Below are positions 33,884-42,299 of a stretch of 64,000 nt of DNA, piece after piece; the first letter of the stretch is position 1; each line of letters starts with the position of its first letter. The DNA lies in contig NZ_JAQNDL010000001.1 in assembly GCF_028368995.1 (NCBI RefSeq), forward strand, positions 496,001 through 560,000. Direction: 5' to 3'. Origin of the DNA: Nannocystis bainbridge. Lineage in GTDB: Bacteria; Myxococcota_A; Polyangia; Nannocystales; Nannocystaceae. The position numbers and the translations under genes are program-made. The notes beneath the pieces were generated by a model. It was given only the letters and a program-made list of their open reading frames with translations, was not told the DNA's origin and did no database searches.

Positions 33884-34624
33884 ATGACCCTCGTGATCGA
33901 AACACCCCTCGCGGACCGCATCGTGCTGGTCACCGGCGGCGGCTCGGGCCTCGGCGCCGAGATCGCCCGCACCCTCGCCGCCGCCGGCGCGCACGTGATC
34001 GCGGCCGACATCCAGACCGCGCCGCTGGCCCGCCTCGTCGCCGAAGTCGATGACGCCGGCGGTAGCATCGAGGCCGCCCGGCTCGACGTGCGCGACGCCG
34101 ACGCCGGCCAGGCGCTGATCGACGACATCGTCGCGCGCCACGGCCGGCTCGACGTCCTCGTCAACAACGCCGGCACCGACACCACGCTGGCCGTCGACGA
34201 GCTCAGCGTCGCCGACATCGACCGCGTGCTCGCCGTCAACCTGCGCGGCCCGTTCGTCCTCAGCCGCGCCGCCTTCCCGCGCCTGCGCGCCCAGGGCGGC
34301 GGCTACATCGTCAACATCGTCTCGACCGCGGCCAAGCGGGCCTGGAAGAACGCCAGCGCCTACCACGCCAGCAAGTGGGGCCTCTTGGGCCTGAGCCACG
34401 CGCTGCACGTCGAAGGCCGCCCGTTCGGCATCAAGGTCACCGCCCTGCTGGCCGGCGGCATGCGCACCCCCTTCATCCTCGACCGCTTCCCCGACACCCC
34501 GATCGCCGACCTCCAGGACCCGCGCAACGTCGCCGAGACGGTCCGCTTCCTCATCGCCATGCCCGGCGAGTCGGTGGTGCCCGAGCTGATGGTCGTGCCC
34601 ATGCGCGAGACGAGCTGGCCATGA
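33884..34624 (+). CDS. Classical SDR oxidoreductase in the heptose/LPS operon
   Basis: 246 residues from ATG 33884 with GGAG upstream; an ATG at 33860 is less well spaced. Cofactor loop VLVTGGGSGLGAEIA, LVNNAGTDTTL, Ser in NIVSTAAKRA and Tyr-Lys in SAYHASKWG. Spacing and length are those of classical SDRs. It is not HldD, which is an extended SDR with a GGAGFIGS start. In its operon position it may modify a sugar or another LPS precursor. The stop overlaps the gmhB start (ATGA). Confidence 0.85.
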   Translation: MTLVIETPLADRIVLVTGGGSGLGAEIARTLAAAGAHVIAADIQTAPLARLVAEVDDAGGSIEAARLDVRDADAGQALIDDIVARHGRLDVLVNNAGTDTTLAVDELSVADIDRVLAVNLRGPFVLSRAAFPRLRAQGGGYIVNIVSTAAKRAWKNASAYHASKWGLLGLSHALHVEGRPFGIKVTALLAGGMRTPFILDRFPDTPIADLQDPRNVAETVRFLIAMPGESVVPELMVVPMRETSWP

Positions 34625-35202
34625 CCCGCCGCCGCCCCGCCGCCTTCCTCGACAAGGACGGCACCCTCATCGACGACGTGCCCTACAACGTCGACCCCGC
34701 GCGCGTCCGCCTGACCCGCGGCGCCCGCGACGGCGCCTGGTCGCTGCGCGCCGCCGGCTTCGCGCTCGTGGTCGTCACCAACCAGTCCGGCGTCGCCCGC
34801 GGCCTGTTCGGCCCGCACGACCTGCTCGGCGTCCAGGCCCGGATCGAGGACCTGCTCGACCTCGAGCTCGACGGCTTCTACTGGTGCCCGCACCTGCCCG
34901 CCGGCGTCGTCGCCGAGTACGCCGTCGCCTGCGACTGCCGCAAGCCCGCCCCTGGCCTGCTCATCCGCGCCGCCGCCGACCTCGGCCTCGACCTCGCCGG
35001 CTCGTGGATGATCGGCGACATCGCCAGCGACATCGAGGCCGGCCGGCGCGCCGGCTGCCGCACCGCCCTGCTCGCCGCCTCGCCGCCCACGACCCGCCCC
35101 GCGCCGACCCTCGTCGCCGCCGACCTCGTCGAGGCCGCGCGCCGGATCCTCGGCCACGCCGCCGCCAGCGAGCGCGACGAGCAGCCCGCGCCCCTCGCCT
35201 GA
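34621..35202 (+). CDS. gmhB: D-glycero-beta-D-manno-heptose 1,7-bisphosphate 7-phosphatase
   Basis: 193 residues of the HAD superfamily. Motif I FLDKDGTLIDD with nucleophile Asp11 and Asp13, motif II VVTNQSGVARG, and motifs III/IV as CRKPAPG and MIGDIASDIEAG. The insert YWCPHLPAG with CDCRKP provides the C-x-H...C-x-C zinc knuckle characteristic of GmhB. It removes the 7-phosphate from heptose bisphosphate between the two HldE steps. It is translationally coupled to the preceding SDR by ATGA and followed, after a 140-bp gap with a palindrome array, by hldE. Confidence 0.92.
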   Translation: MTRRRPAAFLDKDGTLIDDVPYNVDPARVRLTRGARDGAWSLRAAGFALVVVTNQSGVARGLFGPHDLLGVQARIEDLLDLELDGFYWCPHLPAGVVAEYAVACDCRKPAPGLLIRAAADLGLDLAGSWMIGDIASDIEAGRRAGCRTALLAASPPTTRPAPTLVAADLVEAARRILGHAAASERDEQPAPLA

Positions 35203-35243
35203 GCGACCGCGATGCCCCGCCCCTGCCCGAGACCGCCGGTCTG

Positions 35244-35315
35244 TTGGGACATGTCCGCTGCGACATGTCAAAACATACCTATCCGTTCGGACATATCCTA
35301 TTCGACATGTCCCAA
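35244..35315. promoter_or_regulatory. Array of four GACATGTC-type palindromes upstream of hldE
   Basis: GACATGTC occurs at 35248-35255, 35262-35269 and 35304-35311, with the variant GACATATC at 35290-35297. Start-to-start distances are 14, 28 and 14. The outer copies form a perfect 12-base inverted repeat (TTGGGACATGTC at 35244-35255, GACATGTCCCAA at 35304-35315). The segment is AT-rich and ends 27 bp before the hldE start. An operator for a cooperatively binding regulator, or an internal promoter control region, is the likeliest reading. Confidence 0.6.
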
Positions 35316-35342
35316 AATACATCCACACCCAGAGCCGCCGCG

Positions 35343-36809
35343 ATGACCCATGTCCTGCTCCCCGTGCTCGACGCCTTCGCCGGCCTGCGGACCCTCGTGA
35401 TCGGCGAGGCCATGCTCGACGCCTACCTCGACGGTCACAGCGAGCGGCTGTGTCGCGAGGCCCCGGTGCCCGTCGTCGACGTCGACGCGCGCCGGGACGT
35501 CCCCGGCGGCGGCGCCAACACGGCCGTCAACGCCGCCGCGCTCGGCGCCCGCGTCACCTTCCTCTCGGTCGTCGGCGCCGACGACGACGCCGACCGCCTG
35601 GCCCGCTCGCTGGTCGCCCTCGGCGTGTGCGACCGCGGCCTCGTGCGCGCCGAGGGGCGCCGCACCCTCGTCAAGCAGCGGATCCTCGCCGGCGGCCAGA
35701 TCCTCCTGCGCCTCGACGCCGGCAGCCGCGACGGCCTCGACCCCGCCTGCGAGGCCCGCCTGCGCGAGCGCCTGCGAGCCGCCTGGCGCGAGGCCGACGC
35801 CGTCATCGTCTCCGACTACGGCTACGGCGTGCTCACCGACGGCCTCATCGACGAGCTCGCCGCCCTGCAGGCCGCCCACGCGCGCGTGCTGGTGGCCGAC
35901 GCCAAGGACCTGCGCCGGCTCGCGCGCGCCCGGCCGACCGCCGTCAAGCCCAACTACGCCGAGGCCGCGCGCCTGCTCGGCCTCAGCAACGGCCACGGCG
36001 ACGGCCGCGTCGAGCAGATCGCCGCCCACGAGGCCGAGCTGCTGCAGACCACCGGCGCGCGGGTGGCCGCGGTCACGCTCGACAGCGCCGGCGCCCTGGT
36101 CTTCGAGACAGGTCAGCCCGCCTACCGCACCTACGCCAGCCCCTCCTCCGACGCCAACGCCACCGGCGCCGGCGACACCTTCGTCAGCGCCCTCGCCCTC
36201 GCCCTCGCCGCCGGCGCGCCGACCCACGCCTGCGCCGACCTGGCCTCGGGCGCGGCCGCCCGCGTCGTCGCCCGCGACGGCACCACCGCCTGCACCGCCG
36301 CCGAGCTGCGGGTCCACTTCGCCGCCCAGGACAAGCTGCTCGGCCCCGACGACCTCGCCCGCCTGGCCGACAGCCTGCACCGCGCCGGCAAGCGGCTGGT
36401 GTTCACCAACGGCTGCTTCGACATCCTCCACCGTGGCCACATCACCTGCCTCAGCCGCGCCAAGGCGCTGGGCGACGTCCTGATCGTCGGCCTCAACGCC
36501 GACGCCAGCGTGCGCCGGCTCAAGGGCGCCGCCCGCCCGATCAACTGCGCCGCCGATCGGGCCCAGGTGCTGGCCGCCCTGTCGTGCGTCGATCACATCG
36601 TCGAGTTCGCCGACGACACCCCCGCCCGCCTCATCGAGCTCGCGCGGCCCGACATCTACGTCAAGGGCGGCGACTACCGCCTCGACACCCTGCCCGAGGC
36701 CCCGCTCGTGGCCCGCCTCGGCGGCGAGGTGCGGCTCATGCCCTACCTCGAACATTTCAGCACCACCGGCCTGCTGGCGCGCATCGGCGCCGGTCGGGGC
36801 GACGCATGA
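35343..36809 (+). CDS. hldE: Bifunctional heptose kinase/adenylyltransferase
   Basis: 488 residues (E. coli HldE has 477). The kinase domain (~1-325, PfkB family) has GGGANTAVNAAALGA, DYGYGVL, VKPNYAEA and NATGAGDTFVSAL with catalytic Asp278. The adenylyltransferase domain (~345-485) has FTNGCFDILHRGHITCL with HxGH at 363-366 and YVKGGDY. It phosphorylates heptose 7-phosphate at C1 and, after GmhB, forms ADP-heptose. ATG 35343 is chosen because it begins at the family start. An upstream in-frame ATG (near 35265) would run through the palindrome array. The stop overlaps the following GT9 gene (ATGA). Confidence 0.95.
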   Translation: MTHVLLPVLDAFAGLRTLVIGEAMLDAYLDGHSERLCREAPVPVVDVDARRDVPGGGANTAVNAAALGARVTFLSVVGADDDADRLARSLVALGVCDRGLVRAEGRRTLVKQRILAGGQILLRLDAGSRDGLDPACEARLRERLRAAWREADAVIVSDYGYGVLTDGLIDELAALQAAHARVLVADAKDLRRLARARPTAVKPNYAEAARLLGLSNGHGDGRVEQIAAHEAELLQTTGARVAAVTLDSAGALVFETGQPAYRTYASPSSDANATGAGDTFVSALALALAAGAPTHACADLASGAAARVVARDGTTACTAAELRVHFAAQDKLLGPDDLARLADSLHRAGKRLVFTNGCFDILHRGHITCLSRAKALGDVLIVGLNADASVRRLKGAARPINCAADRAQVLAALSCVDHIVEFADDTPARLIELARPDIYVKGGDYRLDTLPEAPLVARLGGEVRLMPYLEHFSTTGLLARIGAGRGDA

Positions 36810-37909
36810 GCTGGGCCGCCGCCCGCCGCGTGCTCGCGGTCCGCCTCGACACTCTCGGCGACGTGCTCATGACCACCCCGGCCCTGCGCGCCGTCAAGGA
36901 GGGCCACCCGCGCCGCCACCTCACCCTGCTCACCTCGAGCGCCGGCGCTGTCGCCGGTCGCCTCGTGCCCGAGGTCGACGAAGTGTGGAGCTTCGACGCC
37001 GCGTGGCTCAAGGCCGGCCCCGCGCACGCCGACGCCGCCCGCGAGCGCGACCTCGTCGACCGCCTCCGCGCCGGCCGCTTCGACGCCGCGATCGTGTTCA
37101 CCGTCTACAGCCAGAGCCCGCTGCCCGCCGCGCTCCTGACCTACCTCGCCGGCATCCCGCGCCGCCTGGCCCACTGCCGCGAGAACCCCTACCGCCTGCT
37201 CACCGAGTGGGTCCCCGAGACCGAGCCCGAGCGCGGCGTGCGGCACGAGGTCACCCGCCAGCTCGACCTCGTCGCCGCCGTCGGCCTGCGCCCCTCGCAC
37301 GATCTCCTGTCTCTAAGGCCATGTCCCGAAGACCACCTCGCCGCCGCGGCCGAGCTGGCCCGCCTGGGCCTCGCGCGCCGCTGGGCCGTCGTGCACCCCG
37401 GCGCCACCGCCAGCTCCCGCCGCTACCCCGCCGCCGGCTTCGCCACCGTCGCTCGCGCCCTCGTGCGCGACCACGGCTTCGACCTCGTGTTCACCGGCAG
37501 CGCCGACGAGGCCGCCCTCGTCGAACAGATCCGCGACGCCGCCGACGTGCTCACCCACTCGCTCGTCGGTCGCCTGTCGCTCGGCGCCCTCGCAGCCGTG
37601 ATCGCCCGCGCCGGCCTGCTCATCAGCAACAACACCGGCCCCGCCCACGTCGCCGCCGCCGTGGGCACCCCCGTCGTCGACCTCTACGCCCTCACCAACC
37701 CGCAGCACACCCCCTGGGCCGTGCCCGCGCGGGTCCTCAGCCACCCGGTCCCGTGCGCCCCCTGCTACCGCTCGACCTGTCCCGAAGGCCATCACCTGTG
37801 CCTGCGCGGCGTCCCGCCGGCGGCCGTGGTCACCGCCGCGCTCGAGCTGCTGCGCCCCGAACCCCGCGAGGTCCTCCCCACTGCCGCCGTCCCCCTCGCC
37901 CCGCCGTGA
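36806..37909 (+). CDS. Glycosyltransferase family 9 (heptosyltransferase type)
   Basis: 367 residues. N-terminal VLAVRLDTLGDVLMTTPALR, AAIVFTVYSQSPLPAALLTYLAGIP, the donor domain WAVVHPGATASSRRYPAAGFA, LVFTGSADEAALVEQI and the terminal SNNTGPAHVAAAVGTPVVDLY. It closes with CAPCYRSTCPEGHHLCLRG, a Cys-rich C-terminal segment common in this GT9 subgroup. It is probably an LPS core heptosyltransferase or related enzyme at the inner face of the membrane. It overlaps hldE by 4 bp. Confidence 0.9.
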   Translation: MSWAAARRVLAVRLDTLGDVLMTTPALRAVKEGHPRRHLTLLTSSAGAVAGRLVPEVDEVWSFDAAWLKAGPAHADAARERDLVDRLRAGRFDAAIVFTVYSQSPLPAALLTYLAGIPRRLAHCRENPYRLLTEWVPETEPERGVRHEVTRQLDLVAAVGLRPSHDLLSLRPCPEDHLAAAAELARLGLARRWAVVHPGATASSRRYPAAGFATVARALVRDHGFDLVFTGSADEAALVEQIRDAADVLTHSLVGRLSLGALAAVIARAGLLISNNTGPAHVAAAVGTPVVDLYALTNPQHTPWAVPARVLSHPVPCAPCYRSTCPEGHHLCLRGVPPAAVVTAALELLRPEPREVLPTAAVPLAPP

Positions 37910-37963
37910 CGCACATCCACGCAATGTCATGACCGTGACGCCCCTCCACGCAATGTCATGACC
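37906..37963. repeat. Two tandem 29-bp repeats between GT9 genes
   Basis: Copies at 37906-37934 and 37935-37963 differ at two positions. Each contains CCACGCAATGTCATGACC, with the palindrome GTCATGAC. The first copy includes the stop codon of the upstream GT9 gene, and the second ends 17 bp before the next start. They could be operator copies or a recent tandem duplication. Confidence 0.7.
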
Positions 37964-37979
37964 CCATCGAAGTACTGCC

Positions 37980-39161
37980 ATGCCCCCTCGCAATGACCCG
38001 CTCCCCGCCGCCCCGTTCGCCCTCGATCCTCGCCCGCGGCTCCGCCATGACGAATCGCGTCCGACCGCCCGTGGCCTGGCGGCCCTCGGCCTCGCGCGTG
38101 CGATCGAGTGGTCGAGCGTGCGCCGGATCCTCGTCGTCCGGCTCGACAACCTCGGCGACGTCATCCTCACCGGCCCGGCCCTGCGCGCCCTCAAGGACCA
38201 CCTCCCGCACGTCCACCTCACCTTGCTCGCCAGCCCTGGCGGCGCCCCGGCGGCCGCGCTGTTGCCGTGGGTCGACGACCTCGTGCCGTGCCGCGCCCTG
38301 TGGCAGGACCTGGGCCGCCTCGGCTTCGATCCCGCCCGCGAGCGCCAGCTCGTCGCCGGCCTGCGCCGCGGCGCCTACGACCTCGCGCTCGTGCTCACCA
38401 GCTTCAGCCAGACCCCGCACCCGGCCGCCCTCGCCTGCGCCCTGGCCGGCATCCCGGCGCGCATCGGCGCGTCGCGCGAGCGCGGGCGGGCCCTCACCGT
38501 CGCCCTGCCGCACCTCGATGACGACCTCCACCAGTGCGAGCGCAACCTCCAGCTCGTCGAGCGCCTCGGCGTGCCGGTCGCCGATCGGCGGCTCGAGATC
38601 CGGCTCCCACGCGCCGCCTGGAGCGCCGCCGGGGCCCGCCTCGCCGCCCACGGCGTCAGCGGCGACTACCTGGTGTGGAACCCCTTCGCCAGCTGCGACG
38701 CGCGCACCTACGACCCGCTGCGCCACGCCCTCGCCGCCCGCGCCCTGGCCGAGTACGCCGACCTGCGCGTGGTCGTCTGCGGGTCCGCCCGCGACCGCGA
38801 CCGCGCCCGCGAGCTCGCCCCGCTGCTCGGCCCGCGCGGCCTCGACCTGGTCGGAGAGACAGATCTGCTCGAGTTCGCCGCCCTGCTCGCCGGCGCCCGC
38901 CTCGTGCTCACCAACAACACCGCCGCCCTGCACCTCGCCGACGCGCTCGCCGTGCCCCAGCTCGTCACCTACGCCGGCACCGACCGCGACAGCCAGTGGC
39001 GGCCGCGCGCCTCGCCGCACCGCCTGCTGCGCCGCGCCACCGCCTGCGCCCCCTGCTACCGCTTCGCCTGCCCGACCGCCCACGAGTGCCTGGCCCTGGC
39101 CCCCGCCGAGGTGCTCGCCGCCGGCCTCTCGCTGCTCGCCGAGACCGCCCCGCGCGCGTGA
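37980..39161 (+). CDS. Glycosyltransferase family 9 (heptosyltransferase type), last gene of the LPS operon
   Basis: 393 residues. An extended, probably unstructured N-terminus (~45 residues) precedes ILVVRLDNLGDVILTGPALRAL. It shares LALVLTSFSQTPHPAALACALAGIP, LVWNPFASCDARTYDP and VLTNNTAALHLADALAVPQLV with the GT9 gene upstream, plus the CAPCYRFACPTAHECLAL segment. The gene is paralogous to the preceding one and probably arose by duplication within the operon. ATG 37980 follows the tandem repeat; a start nearer residue 45 is possible. Confidence 0.88.
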   Translation: MPPRNDPLPAAPFALDPRPRLRHDESRPTARGLAALGLARAIEWSSVRRILVVRLDNLGDVILTGPALRALKDHLPHVHLTLLASPGGAPAAALLPWVDDLVPCRALWQDLGRLGFDPARERQLVAGLRRGAYDLALVLTSFSQTPHPAALACALAGIPARIGASRERGRALTVALPHLDDDLHQCERNLQLVERLGVPVADRRLEIRLPRAAWSAAGARLAAHGVSGDYLVWNPFASCDARTYDPLRHALAARALAEYADLRVVVCGSARDRDRARELAPLLGPRGLDLVGETDLLEFAALLAGARLVLTNNTAALHLADALAVPQLVTYAGTDRDSQWRPRASPHRLLRRATACAPCYRFACPTAHECLALAPAEVLAAGLSLLAETAPRA

Positions 39162-39533
39162 AGCCCGGGCCCGCCCCGCGCGTGAAGCCGAGCCCGCCGC
39201 GCGCGCCCGCGACGCTCAGGAGCGCGAATCGTGTGATCCCGGCGCACCGAGAATGTCGCACCGCCAATCACCGTAGCCCGCTCGCGTGATTCCCCCGAGT
39301 CTGCCGCAGCAGCCCGATCCATCGGCGCCGCGGCCGAGACCGTCCGCCCGCAGCCGATGCTTCGCGACACGCCGGCCGCGCGACGTGCGCGACTGCCAGC
39401 AGCGCCCCGATCGGCGCAAACGGGATCCTCGCCGGAGCGGCCCGCCGGCCCCGCTGCGCCGCCTCCACGGTGATTAGAGAGAACCGCGGCGCCGGCAACT
39501 GCCGACAAGCTGTCCCCGGGAGGGAACACTCGA
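39162..39533. other. Intergenic region, 372 bp
   Basis: No supported gene. The first 40 bp repeat the 3' end of the GT9 gene imperfectly (CCCCGCGCGTGAAGCC appears again about 25 bp later), a small local duplication that reproduces the stop codon context. The remainder is GC-rich without obvious hairpins. Confidence 0.45.
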
Positions 39534-39716
39534 ATGCATCACCAACGAGTCGAAGCCCACTCGGGCCAGGACGACGGCGTGTCCGTCGAACCGTGGAGCG
39601 ACCTGAACGACGACGATTTCTACCTCGCCGCCGAGGCCAGCATCGAGGCGCTGTACGAGGGCGAGGAGGAGGAGCTGTCCCCGGACGACATCGAAGAGCT
39701 GCCCGACGAGCCGTAG
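39534..39716 (+). CDS. Small acidic protein, unknown function
   Basis: 60 residues, very rich in Glu and Asp (EALYEGEEEELSPDDIEEL). The ATG has a strong ribosome-binding site (GGGAGGGA, 7 bases upstream) and the stop is followed by a strong hairpin, so the unit looks like a real monocistronic gene. It has no signal peptide, Cys or recognisable domain. A small acidic adaptor, DNA-mimic or anti-activator role is conceivable but unsupported. Confidence 0.6.
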   Translation: MHHQRVEAHSGQDDGVSVEPWSDLNDDDFYLAAEASIEALYEGEEEELSPDDIEELPDEP

Positions 39717-39727
39717 GCCGCGCGCAC

Positions 39728-39753
39728 CGCCGCGCCCTCTCACGGGCGCGGCG
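39728..39753. terminator. Strong hairpin between convergent genes
   Basis: CGCCGCGCCC (39728-39737) and GGGCGCGGCG (39744-39753) are perfectly complementary with a six-base loop TCTCAC. The hairpin lies 12 bp after the acidic protein stop and 21 bp before the ABC transporter stop on the other strand. Confidence 0.65.
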
Positions 39754-39774
39754 TCGATCCGGCCCGCGAACCAC

Positions 39775-41613
39775 TCACATCAGTTCGCAGGCCATCGGCG
39801 CCCGCTCGTCCGGCACCGCGAACAGCGGCCGCTCGCGCGGGTGCTGCGACGGCGCCAGCTCGTGTACTGCGCCGTCCTCGACGAACAGCACCCGGTCGAA
39901 CAGCGACAGCAAGCTCCAGCGATGGCAGGCCGCCAGCACCGTCGCCTCGGGCGAGGCCTCGAACAGGGCGGCCAGCACCGCCCGCTCGGTCGGTGGATCG
40001 AGCGCGGCCGTCGGCTCGTCGAGCAGCAGCAGCTCTCGCGCGTGCGCGCGCAGCAGCCCGCGGGCCAGCGCGATGCGCTGGCGCTCGCCGCCCGACAGGT
40101 TCAGCCCGCTCTGGGCCAGGTGCGTGTCCCAGCCCGCCTGCAGCTTGGCGATCACCGGCCCCAGGCGGGCCAGCCGGACCACCTGCGCCAGCGTCGCCTC
40201 GGCCACTTCCTCGCCGAGCGTCACGTTGTAGCGCAGCGTCTCCGAGAAGATCTGCGGCTCTTGCGGGATCAGCAGCGTGCGGCTCGCCAGCTCCTCGAAC
40301 GAGCCGCGGCGGCCGTCGAACGTCACCTCGCCGCCCCCCGGGCGCAGCATCCCGGCCAGCAGCTTCAGCAGCGTCGACTTGCCGCCGCCGCTGGTGCCCA
40401 CCACCGCGATCTTCTCGCCGCGGCGGATCGTCAACGCCCCGCAGCGCAGCGCCCGCTCGTCGCCCGCGTAGCTGAACTCCAGCCCCGCCAGCCGCAGCTC
40501 GCGCCAGCGCGGCGCCCCTCGCCGCGGCGGCGCCGCCTGCGGCGTCCCGTGCAGCAGCTCGCTGGCGTCCTCGTAGGCCGCGCAGGCCTCGACGATGTTG
40601 CCGTAATACGCCGAGAAGGAGCCGATCGCGCCGAAGATCTTGTCCAGGTAGCTGATGAGCACATAGACCTGGGCCACGTCGAGCGCGGTCGCGTGCAGCC
40701 CGGCGCCGTGGAAGTACCACAGCAGCGACGTCGCCATCACCAGCGCGTAGCCGCAGCTGACGGCCGCCCACTTGAGCTCGCTGAAGCGCGACACCCGGCG
40801 CACCAGCTCGCCGCCCTCGTCGCGCTGGCGCCCGAGGTCGGCGCAGGCCAGCGCCTCGAGGTTCATCGTCTTCACCGTGACGACGTTCGTCAGGTAATCG
40901 ACGCACACCCGCCCGACCTTGTTGTCGAATTGATGGACCAGGCGGATGTGCTCGACCATGCGACGGTTGAAGTACATCATCGCCGCGATCGTGACCGCGC
41001 CCATCACCACCACGTTGGCGGCCACCCGCACGTCGAGCGCCCACAGGGCCGCGCTGGCGAGCACCACCTTGACGGTGCCCTCGAGCACCTGCCACGAATA
41101 CTGGCCGACCAGGTTGCCGACCGCGAGCGCCGAGCGCTGCAGCTTGGCCATGTTCTCGCCGGTGTGCCGCTCGACGTGCCAGTGCAGGCCGTAGCCGAGC
41201 AGCGCCTGGAACACCCGCGTCATCGTCGCCATGCGCGCCTGATAGGCCACGCCGCTCTGCAGATAACGCCCGAGGTGGTGCAGCAGGATGTTGACGAACC
41301 GGAGCCCGAGGTAGGCGCCGATGCCCAGCAGCGCGCCGGCATAGGCGACCTCGCTGAAGCCGTGCTCGACGAACACCCCGACGGTGTAACCGATGGCCCA
41401 CGGCACCAGCAGCTCGGCCGCGCTGGCGACGATGAACAGGACGACGAACGCCCAGAACCGCGAGCGACTGGGCCCCAGAGCCGTCCACGCGGCCCGCAGC
41501 AGCGGCCCGGGCCCACGACCGGGCGGCAGCGGCCGCGCCGGCCGGGCGGCGTCACGGACCCCGTCACCCGCCCACGGCGAGAACAAACGAACGAACGCTT
41601 GCATGATCCCCAT
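39775..41613 (-). CDS. ABC transporter, fused permease and ATPase (exporter type)
   Basis: 612 residues. The N-terminal membrane domain (~50-345) has six hydrophobic helices, for example FWAFVVLFIVASAAELLVPW and VVVMGAVTIAAMMYF. The C-terminal ATPase has Walker A GTSGGGKST (around 403-411), Q-loop in IPQEPQIF, signature LSGGERQR (around 506), Walker B LLLLDEPTAALD (around 530) and H-loop ACHRW. The half-transporter layout implies a homodimer exporting a lipid, peptide or drug. Its substrate is not indicated; it is the only transporter near the LPS genes, so a lipid or saccharide link is possible. Confidence 0.93.
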   Translation of the reverse strand: MGIMQAFVRLFSPWAGDGVRDAARPARPLPPGRGPGPLLRAAWTALGPSRSRFWAFVVLFIVASAAELLVPWAIGYTVGVFVEHGFSEVAYAGALLGIGAYLGLRFVNILLHHLGRYLQSGVAYQARMATMTRVFQALLGYGLHWHVERHTGENMAKLQRSALAVGNLVGQYSWQVLEGTVKVVLASAALWALDVRVAANVVVMGAVTIAAMMYFNRRMVEHIRLVHQFDNKVGRVCVDYLTNVVTVKTMNLEALACADLGRQRDEGGELVRRVSRFSELKWAAVSCGYALVMATSLLWYFHGAGLHATALDVAQVYVLISYLDKIFGAIGSFSAYYGNIVEACAAYEDASELLHGTPQAAPPRRGAPRWRELRLAGLEFSYAGDERALRCGALTIRRGEKIAVVGTSGGGKSTLLKLLAGMLRPGGGEVTFDGRRGSFEELASRTLLIPQEPQIFSETLRYNVTLGEEVAEATLAQVVRLARLGPVIAKLQAGWDTHLAQSGLNLSGGERQRIALARGLLRAHARELLLLDEPTAALDPPTERAVLAALFEASPEATVLAACHRWSLLSLFDRVLFVEDGAVHELAPSQHPRERPLFAVPDERAPMACELM

Positions 41614-42299
41614 TCGGCGCCGGCCGACCGGACGAAGACCGACCTAAGCCCGGCGCTCCGCGCGGACCAGGCCCTGCGGCAGCGCCGCTCGGACGCGGAT
41701 CATGGGAAGTCTCGGGGAGGGACGTCGCGGCGGCGGGATCATGAGAAACAAAAGCTCTGGCGAATGCATCGTTTCGGGCTGCGCCGCACGACGGCGAGCA
41801 CACGGCCGCTCGCTCGCAGCGGCCGAGGCGGCTCACTATAACCGACGGCCGCCCGCCGCCGCCACCCGTGAATCATCACGGCGCCCGCTCCGCCCGGCGA
41901 AGCGAGCGCCGCGCCGACCCCCGACAATGCTGCTCGCCGCGTGGCCCGAATCACCCGTGCTCGCGCGCTGGTGCTATCGATGCATCGCCTCCGCGATCGG
42001 GCTCCGCGATCGCCATGCATCCTTCGGCGAGGTCCGTGGCTCCGCCGCGTGCCGCCGATTCGCGCCCCCTCCGACGAGGCCTGGCCTGAACCCTGGGGCG
42101 CTGCCGAGTGGCCACCACCGCCGCGCGAACGAGGACCGTCGAGCTCAGGACGGCACCTACCGGGTGCTCGTAGTCCCGCGCATCCTCATCCAATGCGCAA
42201 TGACGGCACGATCGATCGCACGGACCCCGACCGCCGTTCGCGGGGCGGCGAACGGATTTTGCTTGGCGCGATGTTCCGCCGTCGCCATGGTTGCGAAGC
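41614..42299. other. Intergenic region, 686 bp, no supported gene
   Basis: All frames have Arg/Ala/Pro-rich off-frame character. The first part (to ~41800, with AAACAAAAGCTC at 41748) is AT-richer and is the natural promoter region of the ABC transporter on the reverse strand. A short direct repeat CTCCGCGATCG occurs twice near 41990-42015. Confidence 0.4.
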
